The position numbers and the translations under genes are program-made. This document shows, in pieces, positions 30,611-45,600 of a DNA stretch of 64,000 nt (positions within the stretch are counted from its first letter, which is position 1; each line of letters starts with the position of its first letter). Origin of the DNA: Latrodectus hesperus (taxonomy: Eukaryota; Arthropoda; Arachnida; Araneae; Theridiidae); contig CM075862.1 of the NCBI GenBank assembly GCA_037975125.1, positions 40,638,024 to 40,702,023 of the forward strand, in the 5' to 3' direction. The notes below the pieces were generated by a model. That model was not told where the DNA came from. It saw only the letters and a list, made by a program, of their open reading frames with translations, and searched no databases.

Positions 30611-33600
30611 CTGTAAAATGAAAATAAATATTTTCAAAATATAAAAATACTATTCTTTTTGTATAATTTTAAATTGCACAGTAATTTAAAATCTGATGCA
30701 GTAAAAAAATACATAAGAAATTTCTATCGTATATTTATACTGTTGGATGTATTATTATTTTTCACAGTAGAACATTTCAATATTTTAAGTTTAGATAAAG
30801 ATATGTAAATAGTGAATTATTGTAAATTAAATAAGACAATTTTCATAGTTAAGTTTATTTCATTGTGCTTGAAAACATAAGCAATAGAAAAATAACTTTT
30901 TTATATGATTAAATCATTTGATATTTTCAATAGAAAGGACTCTTTTAAAATTTAAATTCAATTTTAATCACATATTTGAGTATTGCTTATAAAACAATAA
31001 ATTCTTTTAAATTACTGACATATTTAGTATAACAAAATTTTCTTTAAGCTGTTTATGCTGTTCTGTCTGAATTCCAAAACTAGAAAAAAATCTTTTTTTA
31101 AGTTTTTATTTCTATGAAAATTTTAATTTTTCTGTAAAGGTCTCAGTAATTTTTCATTCCCTTATTTTTGATGGTAACCACAAATAGCAAACATTTTTCA
31201 GTGACAAATGATCATTATCAATTTGAGTGACTCATTTTTCGCTCAAAGTAAGAAGGAAGCTAATTACTTGCTTCTACAAATAGAACAAATTGCTAGCTCC
31301 AGGAATTTGAAACATAGCATAGTGGAATAGAAATTACACATTAATTTTTTTTTAATATTTTTTTGAAAATATATCTGCATTTTTAATAATTAAAATGACT
31401 TAAATTTAATAATTTGTATCTTGTATGTTTTATGACATATGGGTTTAACTTTGTGACTGATATCTGAAAATGTTTAAAATTAACAAAATATTTTCCCTTT
31501 GCAAGACTACTGAAAAATTAAAAAATTTTATTCGCTATTAATATGTATTATTTTTGATGGAATGCATTGTTGATAATTAACCAAAAATTGCAAGTATGCA
31601 ATATCTTATTTTCATGGATTTTTCGAAAATTCTATAATAGTGTACAATATAGTGATATAGATTCTTAATACTTATAAAATTTATCTGGACATATTTTCCC
31701 CTAATAGACCAGTCATTTCAGTGAGTGCCTCTTTTATCGTAAAATTTGTGCACCCTTACTTCAGCATATTAAAAATTTCATACCTCTCTTTGACTTCTTC
31801 ACAAAAGTTATGCAAAGTAAGAGACTTGAAAATCGCTAAAAGAAAGCAGTCAACTTGGCAACATGGTAACTAAAAAGAATTTCACACTGAAACAGATTTT
31901 CATTGATTTCATTTTAGATCAGGGGGAAAATAATTTTTCTCATAACAGCTTTATTGAATATCATTCACGAATGTCATTTTCAGTTTTCTAGAAATTATAA
32001 AAACATTTCCCATTTACTAAGAAATTTTATGACTGCACTCTGTGAGTAATTGTTTTTGACATTCTGAATTTACTGATTTTGAATTGATACTTTAGGATTT
32101 TTACATTTCTAAGTTTATAAAAATTTAAACTTGAAAAATAATCAAAGAAATTACATACCATTTTAGCATTTGACAAAGGGCCTTATATTTCAATGATATT
32201 TCAATATATATACAAAGGCTTTGAAAATGTAGTTTGAAAACATGCAAAAGTTATAAGCTTTATTAATTAAAGCTGATTTAATTTCATTGCATCAGAATAA
32301 TGCTGAGATGAATAAAAATTTCAATGAAAGATATATAATAATTAGAATATTCATCATTATGCAGGAGACAAAAAAAAAAAAAAAAAAACAGTGTTTGTGT
32401 AAGTGAAGTATAACTTAGTCTCCTATAATTCTGCACAGAAAAATTCAAATTGACATTAAAACAAGTAGTAAGTCACCGACACTTTGATTCAATATTGTTG
32501 CTGTGTGTATTTAAATTTTTAACACTTTAATTGAAGATGGGAATATTTTCTTAGGTAATATATTTTAAAATTAGTAACAAGTTTAACAAAAAAAAAAGAC
32601 ACTTTACATTAATAACACAATTAAAATAGAAATACAGCAAGAATGTTATAAAAAATATAAAATAAATCAATTTTAATAAAAATAAAGACAATAAAAAATA
32701 CAAGACAACATAAAATAAAGACAATAAAAAAATACCATTCTTTTTCAGCCCATTGCTCTATAGATGCCATCCCATCTCGCAAATGTTTTAATAATTCCGG
32801 CAACTGATCAGGTTGTTTTGCTAAATTTACTACACGTATGACAGCCATGACATCTCGCAAAACAATAGAAATGAGTAAAGACCAGTCTAAGCATCCAGCT
32901 TCAAGGAGTAGTTGCAAAAGGTATCTTTAAGATTAATAATAACATGGTTAATATATAAAAATAAATTTATTTCATAAAATATATTAGCTATCAGCTTCAA
33001 ACTTTAATGAACATAATTTTATAATTTTAGAAACATTTTTCACAAGTTAAGCATAAAAAGTATGCTATGAAATAAATTTACATGTAGTTTTCCTTTATTT
33101 TACATTGCTTTTTTTGTTACTTAAAACAATGACTTGAAGTTTTTAATTATAACAATATAATCATTTACTGAGTCACTGAATAACAACTGCTGTTTTGAAA
33201 CTTAAGATAAAGCAAGTCAGAAAAATATTTTTAAGTTAAAATTTTCATAAAAATGCTTCCTTCATATCTTAATTAAACAATATTTTAATATATAAAGTTT
33301 AAAATATTCAATCATTTGATGGTCTTCTAATATTATATTAACAAAAACTAATTTATGCAGCACAATACAGCAAAAAATATTGATTTGAACTTTAAATTTA
33401 TTATAAAGAGCCTTTACCTCAACTGAACTTCTGTTTCTAAAGGGCCTTTACTAACCAAATCTTCAGGTACATTTTCCAGTTCTAATGATGAGGGTAAACT
33501 TGAAAAATTTTCATCATCAAATGTAGTTAAACTATCATCTGTCCACAAAGAACTGCTTTCTGAGACATCAACTGCCAGCAAATTGTTTTCTATTAAAAAT

Positions 33601-36600
33601 TAAAATATATTTTAGTTCCTAATGATAACATGTTATAGAATATTTTTTGATTATTCACATTGTAATGTCTCAGTCTAATGGTGAGGGTGGGAAGGGTGAG
33701 AGTGTCTGATGGTAAGGGTGGGTTCAAAATTTGTAAAATTAATCCGGTACAGAAATTGCATAAAACTTTAAAAAGAATACTAAAAGCCCTTTATTTAGAA
33801 TATAGTAATGAATTGAGGATTTTATCTTATGCACTTTTTGCACATAGAACTTGCATTCAAGATAGCACTGGATATTCTTTTGTAGAATTAGTCAATGGTC
33901 AAAACTTAAGAACTTGCATAATACTATTATATGGTAATAAAACCTGATATGTAAAACCATTGAAGATAGTGTGATTGATTGCATTTTTAACTTCTTATAA
34001 ACAGAATGAAAAAATGACAAGAATTATCTGTGCAATATAATAAATGCTAAAGAAAAATAAACTTTGATATGACTGCAATACTATGAAAAGAAAATTAAAA
34101 GAAAATGATTTTGTCCTAGTTTTTGCATCTCCTAGATCATACAAATTTTCTGTTCAATGGACATCTTGGAAAAGTAGTAAAACAATTATCAGGAACTAAC
34201 TATGTAATACAATCTCTTGATATGGAAAAATTGCATGTAAATCATGTGAATGTGTTGAAATTTTCAGCATCCCTAAGATGTTAATTTAATTTGTTCATCT
34301 AAACTGATATCCCAAGTTTTGAAATTAATTCATCATCTATCATTTTAGAGATGTTTCCAGAAAGCTGCTTTAATGAAAAGTTAATATCAAGCAGAAACAG
34401 TTGAGTAGACTTTTCATTCAATTAATCGATATTTTTTAATAAATTCGATGCAAATGAATATTTTAATGATGCAAATGAATTGGGTTGTACAAAACTCAAC
34501 ATTAAGTTAAAATCAGGTAAACCTACTATATCTAAATTATATTGAATGTCCCTGCAAAAGACAGAAATTCTAAAATTAAAAGTGGAAAAAATAATAAATT
34601 AAAAGGGGTAATGGAATCTGGTGAATCCAATTACACATTACTTTTAATATTAGTTGAAGCACTCAAAAAGGAACCTCATCAAAGCAGTGATTATTGGAAA
34701 TTGAATCAGATTGCCAGAAAACATTATTCATAGCCAAATATTAAAAAGGTTGTATCCATTTAGAAAGCGAATTTTGTATCTTTATTCGACTTAACACAAA
34801 GTTATTGGCAGACACTTTTGAGTTTAAAGGCTCTGCATTTATGACAACATTTGGTGTTTAAAAACCTGAGAATGTATCATTCACTTTAAAGAACACCTCT
34901 TACTAGAATATGAGAAAAAATCTCTACTCCTAGACTATGATTTCAGGTTAAGAAAGCATTAATATAAATTCTAACATATCATATGACAAGAGCTAATTTT
35001 AACAAAACTAAAACGAATTACTTTTACAATATTAGCTTTTATACTGGCTTTACAATATTAGCTCTCATTGGTATAAAACAAACAATATATCCTTTATCAA
35101 TGCAAGGTATCGGCAGAAGAAATATTGATTTGAATTCCATTCAGAAAACAGAAACAAGAAATTACAGAACATACCTGTTTACCAAAACATTTGTGGTTTT
35201 ATATAAAATTCTTAAACCTAAATTCTAAGTAATAAGATTTTTGTGAAAAATATCATAACAAGAATTAAAATAATTTCAAAAGAACAAAAAAACAACAACA
35301 AAATTAGTACCTTTTTGTTTAGGTGCTAAATGAGCTTCGATAGTTTGTCCAGGCAATGTCTGCAATTTAGAATTAAATTTTCCAGAAAGGAAATTATCTT
35401 TCATTTTATCAGATTGACTGCTGTTACTACATCCATTTTCTTGTATTTCATTATCATTAGATTCAGGTAGTTTATATGTTGTACTTGATTTACAATTAGT
35501 TTCTGTGATAATAGACTTGTAGTCTAAAAATGAATGCATTAAATCTGGAAGAAAAAAAATGCATACTTTGATATTCTTAAAGTATATATTATTTATTTCA
35601 TCAAAAATGCATCTAATTTCAAATTTATTTAAATTTTCAATAATAGACATTATAATAATGAATGAAATATGCAATTTATAAATTTTACAGTTAGTTCTGT
35701 TAAAATTATCTCTAAGGGTGCCTAAATTTATTAAAGGAACATTTTGATCATGTTACTACCAACTTTTGCTTGTGATGCAACTTCACGATTTTAAATTCAA
35801 AAATACATTTAAAAAATTAATATCCATTAAAAATATATAGCAATACAGGCAAAACTTAAATTGGGTGCTGTCAACTAGTTGAATATATATACTGCTGATA
35901 AATTTATGCCAAATAAAATAAAAAATAAACAGCATAACAAATTTAATAAATTGTACACAAGAAACATTTATAATGAAAAAGATCTGTTTGGATCCCTTTC
36001 AACGCAAAGTGCAATAATTGAGATGAAACCACAACATCGATCAAGATCAGTGTAGATTCTAGTAACATTTATCTATTTATAGTTTTCAATAACTTTTAAA
36101 ATGAAGGTAGACACATTTTAAAAATAAAAAAATATTTGTTTTATTAATAATTAAGTGAAAGAAATGGATTATTTTTGAACTGCGTATTGGATTCATTTTT
36201 TCTTTAGCACATGCTTTGTTTTGGATTTTATATTAACACGTTTGTTGGCATTTTTTTTATTTGCCTTCTCTAAAGCTTTTAAATTAAAGTTTGCACTGTA
36301 ACTCAATAGTTTTTGCTTCCACATTAAATTTGAATGTTTTCAGAGTGAAACAGCTCAGGTAACAACATAATGTGAAATGATGTTAGCCAAGTGCAACAGT
36401 AATATCGTTCCCATTGAATTCATTCTTGAACACAATTGGACAATGCTAATTACAGTTGAAACAAGCAAGCCGAGTTGTGGAGCCATATATTATATATTTT
36501 ATGAAACATTAACAACATTTCTTTCAAAATTTTGTTAGTTTTTCTGATGAAGAATATATTTTATCAAATTATATGCAGGAACATATAATACACACAACGA

Positions 36601-39600
36601 AATTTGGAATTTTTTTTAACACATAACCAGTGGATTATATGCAGGAAAACATGGTACATAAGTGTTTTTCTAGTTTTTCTTGCTAAATATAAATGCGATA
36701 TTTGAAAAGAGAGGAAAAAAATTCAATGTACCAATTGGTCAAATTCTGAACAGGAAAATGAAAATACTGTTAGGAATTGAAAAACTGTTATATCAAATTA
36801 TTATAATCAAATTCTTGCATAACAAAAAAGAGCCCTATCTAATTAAATTTACAAATTTTTAAATTGTAATTTACAAAATAAATTTACATTTAAGTCTTAA
36901 AACATACTATTAGGATGGGGCATCACAATACAAATATATGAAAAGGAAAAAGCAAACTTACCAATATTTTTATTTAAATTGGTTGTATAAAGAACAGAGG
37001 ACAAAGGAAAAGGCCATTGAAAATCTTGATGTAAGGTGAATAAAGCTCTGAGAAAATCATCAACATGAGCTGCTTGATTTCTAAGTTGTGTAAAATAGAA
37101 ATGAATACAAATATAGTTAAAATGTTTCAGCATGTATTGTTGTAAGATACTAGTAAAACTATAAATTACTTACCTTTCTTTGGTAAAGAATGTTACTAAA
37201 TGAAAATCTAAATGAGCTGCAAAGTATCCCAAATCTTTTAGTTTTCCTGAATTTAAAAGTTTTCGAGCATGTCCAACTAATAAAGCATCTATGAAAAATT
37301 CATCTTGATTTCCTTTATCTTTGTGTTCTGATATTCTCCTAAATAAACCAAACAAATCAAATGCTTTAAAAAAAAGTTTACAATGCCTTAAAATTACACT
37401 ACAGAAATCCTTTCAAATTAAATTAGTGGTTCTAATAAAACAAATAAGTATGAACAGATTACTTGCATTAAACAGTGATGGGGGAAAAAAACTATTTAAA
37501 TAAAATTTTAAACTAATGTGATAAGAATCAATAAAATAAGATTGCTTAAAATTGTAACAAAATTCAGTGTTCTAACAAAAATTTTAGAAAAAAATATTAC
37601 ATTTTTTAGTTTTCATTGGAAATAACAATTAAAATTTAAGTGGTAATATACTGAAGCACTAAAAAAATTGATACAATCATACACAAACAAACAATGGAGG
37701 AATGCAGTAAAAGAATCAGGATGTTTAATGTGCAAAATACTGCTTATATACAAAAACAAGGGTCTGGCAAAAGCTCTGTTTGATCAGTTATTACTACTAC
37801 ATTGGCAAGCTAACCCGAATTAAATGACTTTAAATGTAGTGTTGCAGTTAGCATCATGATAGATAGAATATATTATTTTTGAAGAAGCAGTGAAATTTGA
37901 ATTTCTACATATATCCATTTCAAAAATGTATCACAAATATAGATTATACATAATAAAATATGAAATCTCAGAGTGTAATTGTTAAAAGAACTTGAAGGAA
38001 AAGATTTAATGATGACTGATAATTCTAAAATGAGATAAACATGCAACTTCTATATAAATTGATGCAGATTTTAATATTATGACACCATGTAAATTTTTCA
38101 GCAAACCATCATTGATATGGGTTTTTGAAATAGATATCTCACAATTGTTTCATTGTTGACTGCAATGTTCACCATTAAGCTGGGCCAGCCAATACAGCCA
38201 CTGGACTGTTGATGACTAAAAACATGGCACCTAGTCTGAAATAAACCTAATTTCCAATTATATGCTGTAGTTGAATGTCAACCAGAGATTTTTTAAATTG
38301 GTGAAGATTCTGTGATGGCAAAAGTTATATACAGTTAGTACAAATATGGAAGCCTTGTTAAAAGTCTACTGATAAATTTAATAATACAGATCCGAAGAAG
38401 TAGAAGTAAAAGGTTATGTTTGAAATTAAGAACTATTTTACATCAGAAGACTATTTTTTTACAATCCAATGGCAAGTTGCTTAGAAAAAAGTATATTATA
38501 AACAAATCACTAAATGGAATTAATGAGAGAACATTATCATGTATTAAGACTTTCTATGTTTTCAATGCAAGATTAAATCAAGAATACAGCAAATAAAATT
38601 ATTCACGAAAAATTGCATTTGGAAATGCCATTTCATACTCTGTTATATTCCTGATAATTTAAATGAATACCAAAAAAGAGGAGCATATCAAAATCTGTAA
38701 AGAAATTTTCAAAGTATGGAAAAATGGCAGTAACCACATTATTTTTTAAGATTGTATCTGTGAGGAAACACACCTACAATTTTTGACACACCAACACTAC
38801 AAAAAAGTAAAGTAGACTGGTATTATCTTAAAGGATAGATAGCCTAGAATGTTTAAAATTGATGTATCAAGGAAAAAATAAAATGTTTATTTAGAAGTAT
38901 AGAATTGTAATTAAAACAACCAATATCAATTAATAAAAGACAGTTGTAACTAACAGTTACATTATTAAGTGTTTTCCAGAAATTTTTCAAAAAGTGAATA
39001 TTAGAAAGCTCAAGCTTCAAAATTACAAAATTTTCATTCAGTAAAATTAATGATTGAGTTTCTTTAACAAAACTACATCAAAGTAATAAAAGATCTACCC
39101 TATACACTTAATTTAGATATGCATGAGCATATAAATGCATTTTCTTACAGATTCCAAAAAATGAATGCTTGATAAACTTAAGAAAATTCACCAGCAGAAA
39201 AATATTGATGATGGTAGAGATAGCTTTGAACACTAAAATTTCATAAATATGACCTTAAAAACCTAAGTGTAATTAAAAATGTTTTTAAGTGAGCCTTGTA
39301 TGTAAGCATTTTGTTTCACTTCTGATACCAGTTCATAGCCATTGTGCACTCTAGACTCATACAATTCCATAAGAATGTTACACTCTAAAGGGGAGACTGT
39401 TTCAGAGTGATACTAGGATCATTTTTCAAAATTTAGACATTTCCATGGGCCACCTAAATCCTCAGATATGAACATTATTGAACATGAGATGTCTTGTAGT
39501 GTGCAGTTCAGAAAAGAGGTTTCTTTCATCTCACATTCTTACGGATTTTTAGGTTGTTAAACAGGATTCATGATGTGAATTGCTTTCAGAATATTCAAGA

Positions 39601-42600
39601 TAATTATAAAATCCATGAAATATTGTGCCATAGCATTTCTGTGTGCTCATTGGACTATATTCGATATTAGGTATGAATACTAATGTTGCTGACTTTCAAG
39701 TACATATCATTTTTGAAAATTGCAAAATATAATAAAATATTTATTATGATAAGCATAAATGATGAATACACATTAAGAAAATGATGAGAATTAAAATATT
39801 CAGTTATAGGCTTTAGAATCATAGCAACTTAAACACCTAGGCAGAAACTCTTTATATTAAATTTGGCAAATGAAAATAGATAATAATTAAACGAAAGAGA
39901 TTAAGATTACCAATATATGATATAGAATATGAAACTAGTGGAAATCTAATGATATACAAGGCTATAAGTAAATATTTTTAAGGAGACATTTTTTAAAGAA
40001 AATTACAAGAACATAAGATGAAATTGCATAAAAAATACATTCACAGAACACAGCATAATTATTACCAAGCTATTTTTTCCAACAAGTGATTAAAAAACAT
40101 TTTTATTTTCATTCCATGCAACAGATGCAGTGATATTTAATTATAATCTCAATGATAGTAATTAGATTTGCTGTAATTGTATTCAAAATAAAAGCTTAAT
40201 TACAATGTCATACTAAAAATAAAAGAACAAAGGTTAAACAAATGAGAAATTCCTATGAATCTTACAAAAATATCAATACATTTTATACTCGTAATATAAA
40301 TTTTTGATTTCTATTAACTGTATAAAGTAAATGTAGCATTAATAGACTTTATAATCAATTAGATAAAAGAACAAATATAAAAGAAACCATTTTTAAGCAA
40401 CAAACAAAAATAAAAATCTTACAATGCCATCTAAAAGTTATTAGACATTTGTAACTTTCATTTAATCAGTATAGAACATGCAATTAGATGCCCCACATTG
40501 AACTTCTTAAAAACTTTATCCAAAATATATTTTAACAAATTATAGAATAAATCTAAAGATAAATATACTTAAAAAGAATTTTCTTCTTAAAAATCAAAAA
40601 CTAGATTAATAACTTCAAAAAAGTTCATGTATACTTAAAAAAGCAGAAAATAATTTAACAACTTTTTAACTGATATTCCTTTAGCTATTTATTTTATGAA
40701 GCCTGCTTTTCACACTTTTCATTTTAGTGTCATAATTCATAATTTGATATTCAGTACCTTAAACCCAGATTAAAAAATAAAAAAAATAAGGTTTTAGTTA
40801 GTTATGGAAATTATAAGTAAATGTTGGAAGTTGTCTTCTATTTGAATATATAACAAATATTATTTTGACAACCAAATTTTTGACTTTTAACTTCAAATTA
40901 TTTATATTGAAAATAATAATCCATAACAAGTACTGTATTTTCTTGTATATAATCTACCACAGTGCATTATCGGCAAGATCTTTTATTCAAATAAAAGAAA
41001 AAAGCGTTATTCGCTGTAATTTTTCTAGCGAATGTTTGAATACTGTTGATAATGTGGTGCTAAATAAAATAAAAAATACACAGTATGATTTAAAATATAA
41101 TAAATTGTATTGAAAAAATATTTATTATGAAAAGCTCTGTTTGGACCCACTTCAAAAAAAAGTGAGATAAACTGAGATAAAACTTCAATATTGCACAACA
41201 TCTAAGAAGATTTCAGTATAACTTAGAAATTTTTAGTTTTTAATAACTTTTAAAACAAAATTAGACATATTTTAAAAATTAAAATATATTTGTTTGCTAA
41301 TAATTAAATGAAAGAAATGGATTATTTTCAAACTGTGCATGCTTTGTTTTTCATTGTACATTAACGTGTTAGTCACCATTTTTTATTTGTCTTCCCTATA
41401 GCTTTTAGTTTAAAATTTGTTGAGTAACTTAAACATTTTCACTTCCACATAACGATATACAAATTTGAATGTTTTTATAATGAAACATCTCTGGTTAAGA
41501 CAGATGATGCCAATTTCAACTGTAATAACGTACCAAGAAACCGAATTTGTTCTTGAATGTAATTGGAAAATTATGATTATAATTAAAATAAGTCAATCAA
41601 GTTATGGTGCCATTTGTTATTCATTTTATAAAATAAATTTGAAATGATAAAACCAGACATGAAAATAAAAATTTTAAAATAATTTAGAATGTATTTGTGA
41701 TGAATTTTCGATCATAAATAAAATACATTTTATAGTGTAAACATGTAAAAATAAAAGGGGGGAGATTAAGTTTCATAAAAAATTACGTGATTTTTAAGAG
41801 TTGATTGGATGAGAGCTGATTTGTATTATTTCTAGAGCACGTTTAATAGCAACAGATTCGGCTGTATACACAGAATATGATGCATGGAGTTTATAGCTCT
41901 CTGTAAACTGTAATTCCAACAACAATACCACAACCTACATGACTACTTGATTTAGAGTTATCTGTATATACAGAGATGTGGGAGGATTAATGAGAATGAA
42001 TGTGTGAAAACATCTGTTGCAAAATAAGGGGAGATGTAGCTGATTTATTGTATCCAGTAAAGGGTTTGACTATACTGACAACAGGAATATTCGAAGGAGG
42101 AAATCTTAGAGCATCTGTGATTTGAATATGTAAATCGGGGAACTCAGATAAAGACAGGAATGAATTTGTACGCTCATAAAATGGTAATATGTTATATGGC
42201 CATGCATTATATAGCCTTCTTAAAAAGGCACAGATAAAGGCTGGACTAGATACCCTTGCAAAAGTTTCACCTAAAAGATTGGCAATATCATATTGAGAAG
42301 AAATTGTGTCAGCTTTTGTGCGTAGTATTGGGATAGAGAAGTCACAATATAAACCACTGGAAGCTTTAACTTTCTTCCATAACTTTGCTGGAAGTTGATG
42401 ATGTGATGGAGGAAATATATCTTATCCGAGATTCTTTTTGATTATTTAGTCGTACTCTACGAGCAAAAGCTTTAGCTTTTTTGAAAGCCATGAGGTTTTC
42501 CATGGTAGGGCACCTGCGAAAAATAGTCCACAACATTTTTTTGTTTTTTGTATGACACTTGGCATTCATGGTTCCACCATGGTTTATGATATTTGCGTGG

Positions 42601-45600
42601 AATTGGGAAGCGCTTGGGAATAGTGTTTTTGGTAGTATCTAGAAGTGTTCGGTTACTTTTTGCACAGTATCATTGATATTATCACTTCTAACCATGCTAT
42701 CAGTAATCGCAGCTAATTGAGTGTAGAGAGGCCAGTCTGCACGATGATAAGAATAAGAGGAATGGAAGATTATACCAGCTTATACCAGTTTGATTTATAA
42801 TTAAAGGAAAATGATCACTGTTAAATAAATCCTTATCAACATTAAAATTTAAAGAAGGTAGAATTGATGGAGAGTAAATAGCTAAATCTAATGAATGAAA
42901 AGTTCTTGATGGTTGATGGAAATAGGTTATTTCTTTGGAATTTAGAAGGCAGATATTGTTATTAGAAATGAACTGTTCCATCATGTTGCCACGAGGATTC
43001 ATATTATCACTACCCCATAAGGTGTTATGACCATTCAAGTCACCAAGTAAAATAAACGGTATAGGTAGTTGATCCAGCAAACTGTTTAAATCGCTTTCAT
43101 GGATGATCGCATGGGGAGGTAAGTAAAGGCTACAAATAGTAATGAGAGATGTTGAGTGTATGCATACTGCAACAGCCAGTAATGAAGTGTTAAGGGATTG
43201 TATAGTGCTAGGAATATTACAAGACACAAGAATGCATACACCTCCAGAAACTGAATCATGATTAACATCTTTCTTCATACAATTATATCCACGCAATTTT
43301 AAACTGTACTGAGGTTTCAAGAATGTTTCTTGGATGGCAAAACGAATTGGATTAACAGGTTTATAACTGCTTTTATATCTTTTATATGACTGTGAAAACC
43401 TCGACAATTCCAAGAAACGAAGGTTCCCATTAAGCTAAGCTGAATGCTCAGGCACTGGAGCAAGCCACCTGGGATTCAGACGAATCTCCACTTAGGAGTG
43501 TTTCATCATCTGATGGGTTTACGTTCTTTATACCTGTCTTAGAGGCAGTTGAGCTTCTTTCACTCTATAAATATGATTTATGGAGCCCTTCTTTAATTTT
43601 AGGGATCTTTGAGACTTAGATTTTGCGAAAGACGGTGGAGAAATTCCTTTCGAAATAGGTGAGACATTAATATTAGAAATATTTGAGGATAAGTTTGGAA
43701 AATTTAAGAAATCTGTTTGGGTACTACAAGATTTCATGACTTTTTTAATTGCTTGTGAATAGCTAATACCTTGATTAGATGTACGGGATGACACTGTGTG
43801 CCTGGCTTCAGGGTAAGATTAGTTTTGTTTTATTTTCACAGTAATAATTTCCTTTTCTAATATCCAGGTTGGGCATGACCGGGAGTATGAGGGATGTTCA
43901 CCACTGCAGTTGACACATTTTTCTTGTAATTGACACTGGCTACTGTCATGTCCAACAGATGCACATCGAGCACAAGTCAAATGTTCCCTACAAGTTGTTT
44001 CTGCATGGCCAAATCGCTGACATTTAAAGCAACGTAATGGATTTGGAATGTAGAACGGATACTACAATTTAGGTAGCCAGCTTTAAAATAGATTGAGGTA
44101 GTATAGGAGTAGCAAACGTTAGTATAAGGTACTTAGTTCTAATAATTTTGCCCTCTCTCCTGATTGAAATGCGATGCACACGTTGTACTTTTCGGTCAAC
44201 GAGATTATCCAAAGTTTCCTTCTCGGAAGCATTAAATAAATCACTTGCTGAAATTACTCCCCGGGTAGAATTTAACCTACTATGAGGAGATACTATAACA
44301 TCTATATTACCAAGGCATTTTAGTTTTAGGGTGACTTTGGCCTGTTCAATTGATAAAACTTCAACTAAGAGATCACCAGATTTCATCTTGCGAACATTTT
44401 TGACATTTCCAACTGTACCAATAAGACTCTTATTAATTAAGAAAGGGGAAACATTATCAAAATTGCCCTCAGTTCTTTTAAGAACAAAATATCTCTGATC
44501 CTGTATCATTTGTTGCTCCATAGGGAGTAAAGAATTAGAAGTACATTCCATAGAAATAGGTTAATTACTTCAAGGCCTGACTGCACCACCCACCACCGAG
44601 AATTCAGTATAACTGCATCAGAACTAGCCAGACCTTATACGCTTTCAATATATCTCTGACATGGCCTCCAACCTTATCGAGTCACACAGCAGATATATGA
44701 TCGCTTGATCCATGGAAGCCGATTGGTATGCTGAGGATCACAACACACCTCCCATTTACCTGAAGCAGAGACCAAAGTAATGTGTTGGTCTCTGGGAGCC
44801 TCAATCATTAGGAACCTCCTTTCCAGGGACATGGGTATCCACACATGGCAAACATGAGGGTGATTTAGTCCCCAAGAGAAGCTAATAGCAACAGGGCAGC
44901 AATAGCTACTCAAGGGGAGCCCTCAACCTCTTACAAGGCAACCACAATGAGAGAGAAGAGGAGAGGAGAGAAGAAAAGAAAGAAGAGGACAGTTTACTAG
45001 GGTACCTCGGGATTGTGACACCTGTGTTTACCTAAAGAAGGTAAACCCCCTGAGGGGTTTGGTCCATTATAGTTAAATAATAATTGTTGAAGAGTTAGAG
45101 CTAATGGTGAATTGTGGAAGCTCATATCATTCATTAAAATATAATATGATTCATCAAAACACAGAGACTGTCACTGCTTGCACACACTGAGAGATTGATT
45201 ACCTGATAACGGAATAATTAATATCTTTCATTGGAAGCTTATGAGCAATAAGTAGAAAGTTTGACCAAGGAAAAGGTGGCTTGTTAATCTCTTAAACATC
45301 CTTAAAGTTTCAAAGGTCTACAACTTGAGAATAAAAGTTGGGGCCAGAGTTGTTTGGAGGGATATTGTGCAGCAAGCTGAGACACCTTGAGCTGCAGTGC
45401 CAATAAAGAAATATAAAATTGAAATATCTAATGCAGATATAGATATAATCACCTTTTCCTTTGAATAGTATGAGGTTCACTGATAGTTCTAGTAATATCT
45501 TGATGTTGAACACGAGACGATTTCTCCTGCATTGCTGAAGCAAGCTTCTGTGTTACTGTTGTACTTTGAGATCGTGTTCTTGAGAGAGAGACAGTTCCGA

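Larger units (their letters stand above)
41780..45055 (-). mobile_element. CR1/Jockey-like LINE, RT deleted, in the largest RIC1 intron
   Basis: On the minus strand the order is a ~490-bp GC-richer 5'UTR (45055 to ~44552), then ORF1 starting [15 protein letters not shown] (44551-44069). ORF1 continues across frame breaks into zinc knuckles ([14 protein letters not shown] and [14 protein letters not shown], ~44030-43930) and a basic region (43794-43528). ORF2 begins with an apurinic-type endonuclease (43413-42700) carrying [15 protein letters not shown] and a terminal SDHFPLI. The linker [10 protein letters not shown] (42569-42366) is followed almost at once by an RNase H start ([25 protein letters not shown]). 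Nearly the whole reverse transcriptase and the 3' end are missing. Multiple frameshifts make it inactive. Confidence 0.85.

Noticed and set aside
32621..32735. Continuation of the RIC1 exon Q frame past the donor into a hydrophobic tail
   Set aside because: The [20 protein letters not shown] tail comes from AT-rich intron; splicing at GTATTT (32735) joins in phase to the last exon, which has the conserved terminus.
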